From Voacanga thouarsii (Eukaryota; Streptophyta; Magnoliopsida; Gentianales; Apocynaceae), in assembly GCA_026120185.1 (NCBI GenBank), contig JANUWF010002353.1:952140-1016139 (forward strand): a DNA stretch of 64,000 nucleotides. Direction: 5' to 3'. Below, piece after piece: positions 63,739 through 64,000 of this stretch; positions within the stretch are counted from its first letter, which is position 1, and each line of letters starts with the position of its first letter. The position numbers were made by a program, and so were the translations under genes. Below the pieces are notes generated by a model. The model made no database searches. It saw nothing but the letters and a program-made list of their open reading frames with translations, and was not told where the DNA came from.

Positions 63739-64000
63739 ATGGTCCCAAAGAACAGCACAACTGTATCTACTCATTCAAAGGCTGCTGATATCATGGAGGC
63801 TGCTGCAACTGTTGGCAAGGCTCCACAAGCTTCAAGCCAAGGTATGCTAACAAGAAGTAAGGCTCGAGCTCTTTCACAAAGCGATGCTCAAAACTTCAGC
63901 ATTGTCTCATCGCCTGCAACTGCAAAGTTGAAGCAAGATGCTGCTTCTACAATGCGTAAGATGTCACCTTCATTGAAGAAGACTAATACCTCCAAACAAG
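63739..64000 (+). CDS. Start of retrotransposon gag, partial
   Basis: ATG at 63739 opens a frame to the window end: MVPKNSTTVSTHSKAADIM, then QGMLTRSKARALSQS. Ser/Thr/Lys-rich starts with a TRSKAR motif are usual for gag of plant Ty3/gypsy elements. No domain core is reached within the 87 codons visible. Confidence 0.7.
   Translation, partial: MVPKNSTTVSTHSKAADIMEAAATVGKAPQASSQGMLTRSKARALSQSDAQNFSIVSSPATAKLKQDAASTMRKMSPSLKKTNTSKQ

Larger units (their letters stand above)
62803..64000 (+). mobile_element. 5' part of an LTR retrotransposon, cut by the window edge
   Basis: An LTR (62803-63647) is followed by leader sequence with TGGCACGCCCAGTGGGAC (63654-63671), a phrase common just inside plant LTRs, and then a gag-type open frame. 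The right half is outside the window, so completeness and target duplication (left flank ATTAG) cannot be checked. The clean ends suggest it is fairly intact here. Confidence 0.85.

Overview
The window is nuclear DNA of a eudicot plant. The genes have many GT-AG introns, the long AT-rich spacers carry LTR retrotransposons, a hAT element and a nuclear copy of plastid ycf2, and every recognisable gene belongs to a plant-type family. I cannot name the species from sequence alone.

Four host genes appear intact or nearly so. They are a minus-strand AVT6-type amino acid transporter (five coding exons, 4822-14743), a minus-strand 222-residue HhH-GPD-like protein (16596-18410), a plus-strand squalene monooxygenase (eight exons, 522 residues, 44757-48073) and a minus-strand membrane-anchored J-domain protein (seven exons, 246 residues, 49214-53817). 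The last two converge across a spacer of about 1.1 kb. They do not form a pathway; each is an ordinary single gene.

The rest is mostly mobile DNA. A 4.4-kb Ty3/gypsy-type element with gag and protease but no recognisable RT or integrase sits in AVT6 intron 2 (7981-12408). Two members of one Ty1/copia family, each with a perfect 5-bp target duplication, lie at 18598-24143 and 38647-43982. A decayed hAT transposase (29770-34003, minus) is split by a 2-kb insertion. A plastid ycf2 fragment is at 29224-29562. A third LTR element enters at the right edge (62803 onward).

The most notable content is gene-fragment capture. (1) The second copia element has lost its distal gag, protease and integrase region and instead carries, antisense and with an intron, an RKD (RWP-RK) transcription factor pseudogene. 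Its LTRs are almost identical, so the chimera probably moved recently. (2) At 54514-59765, fragments of five unrelated genes (MEE59-like, aconitase, reticulon, PARP, GT92/GALS) are lined up in the same orientation with introns retained, as in Helitron or Pack-type exon shuffling. I could not find the ends of a carrier element. (3) At 25503-27379 a truncated subtilase (signal peptide plus I9 prodomain, still an open 154-codon spliced frame) is followed by an MLO fragment on the same strand.

The right end (60.0-62.8 kb) is AT-rich minisatellite and degenerate tandem repeat without a gene I recognise.
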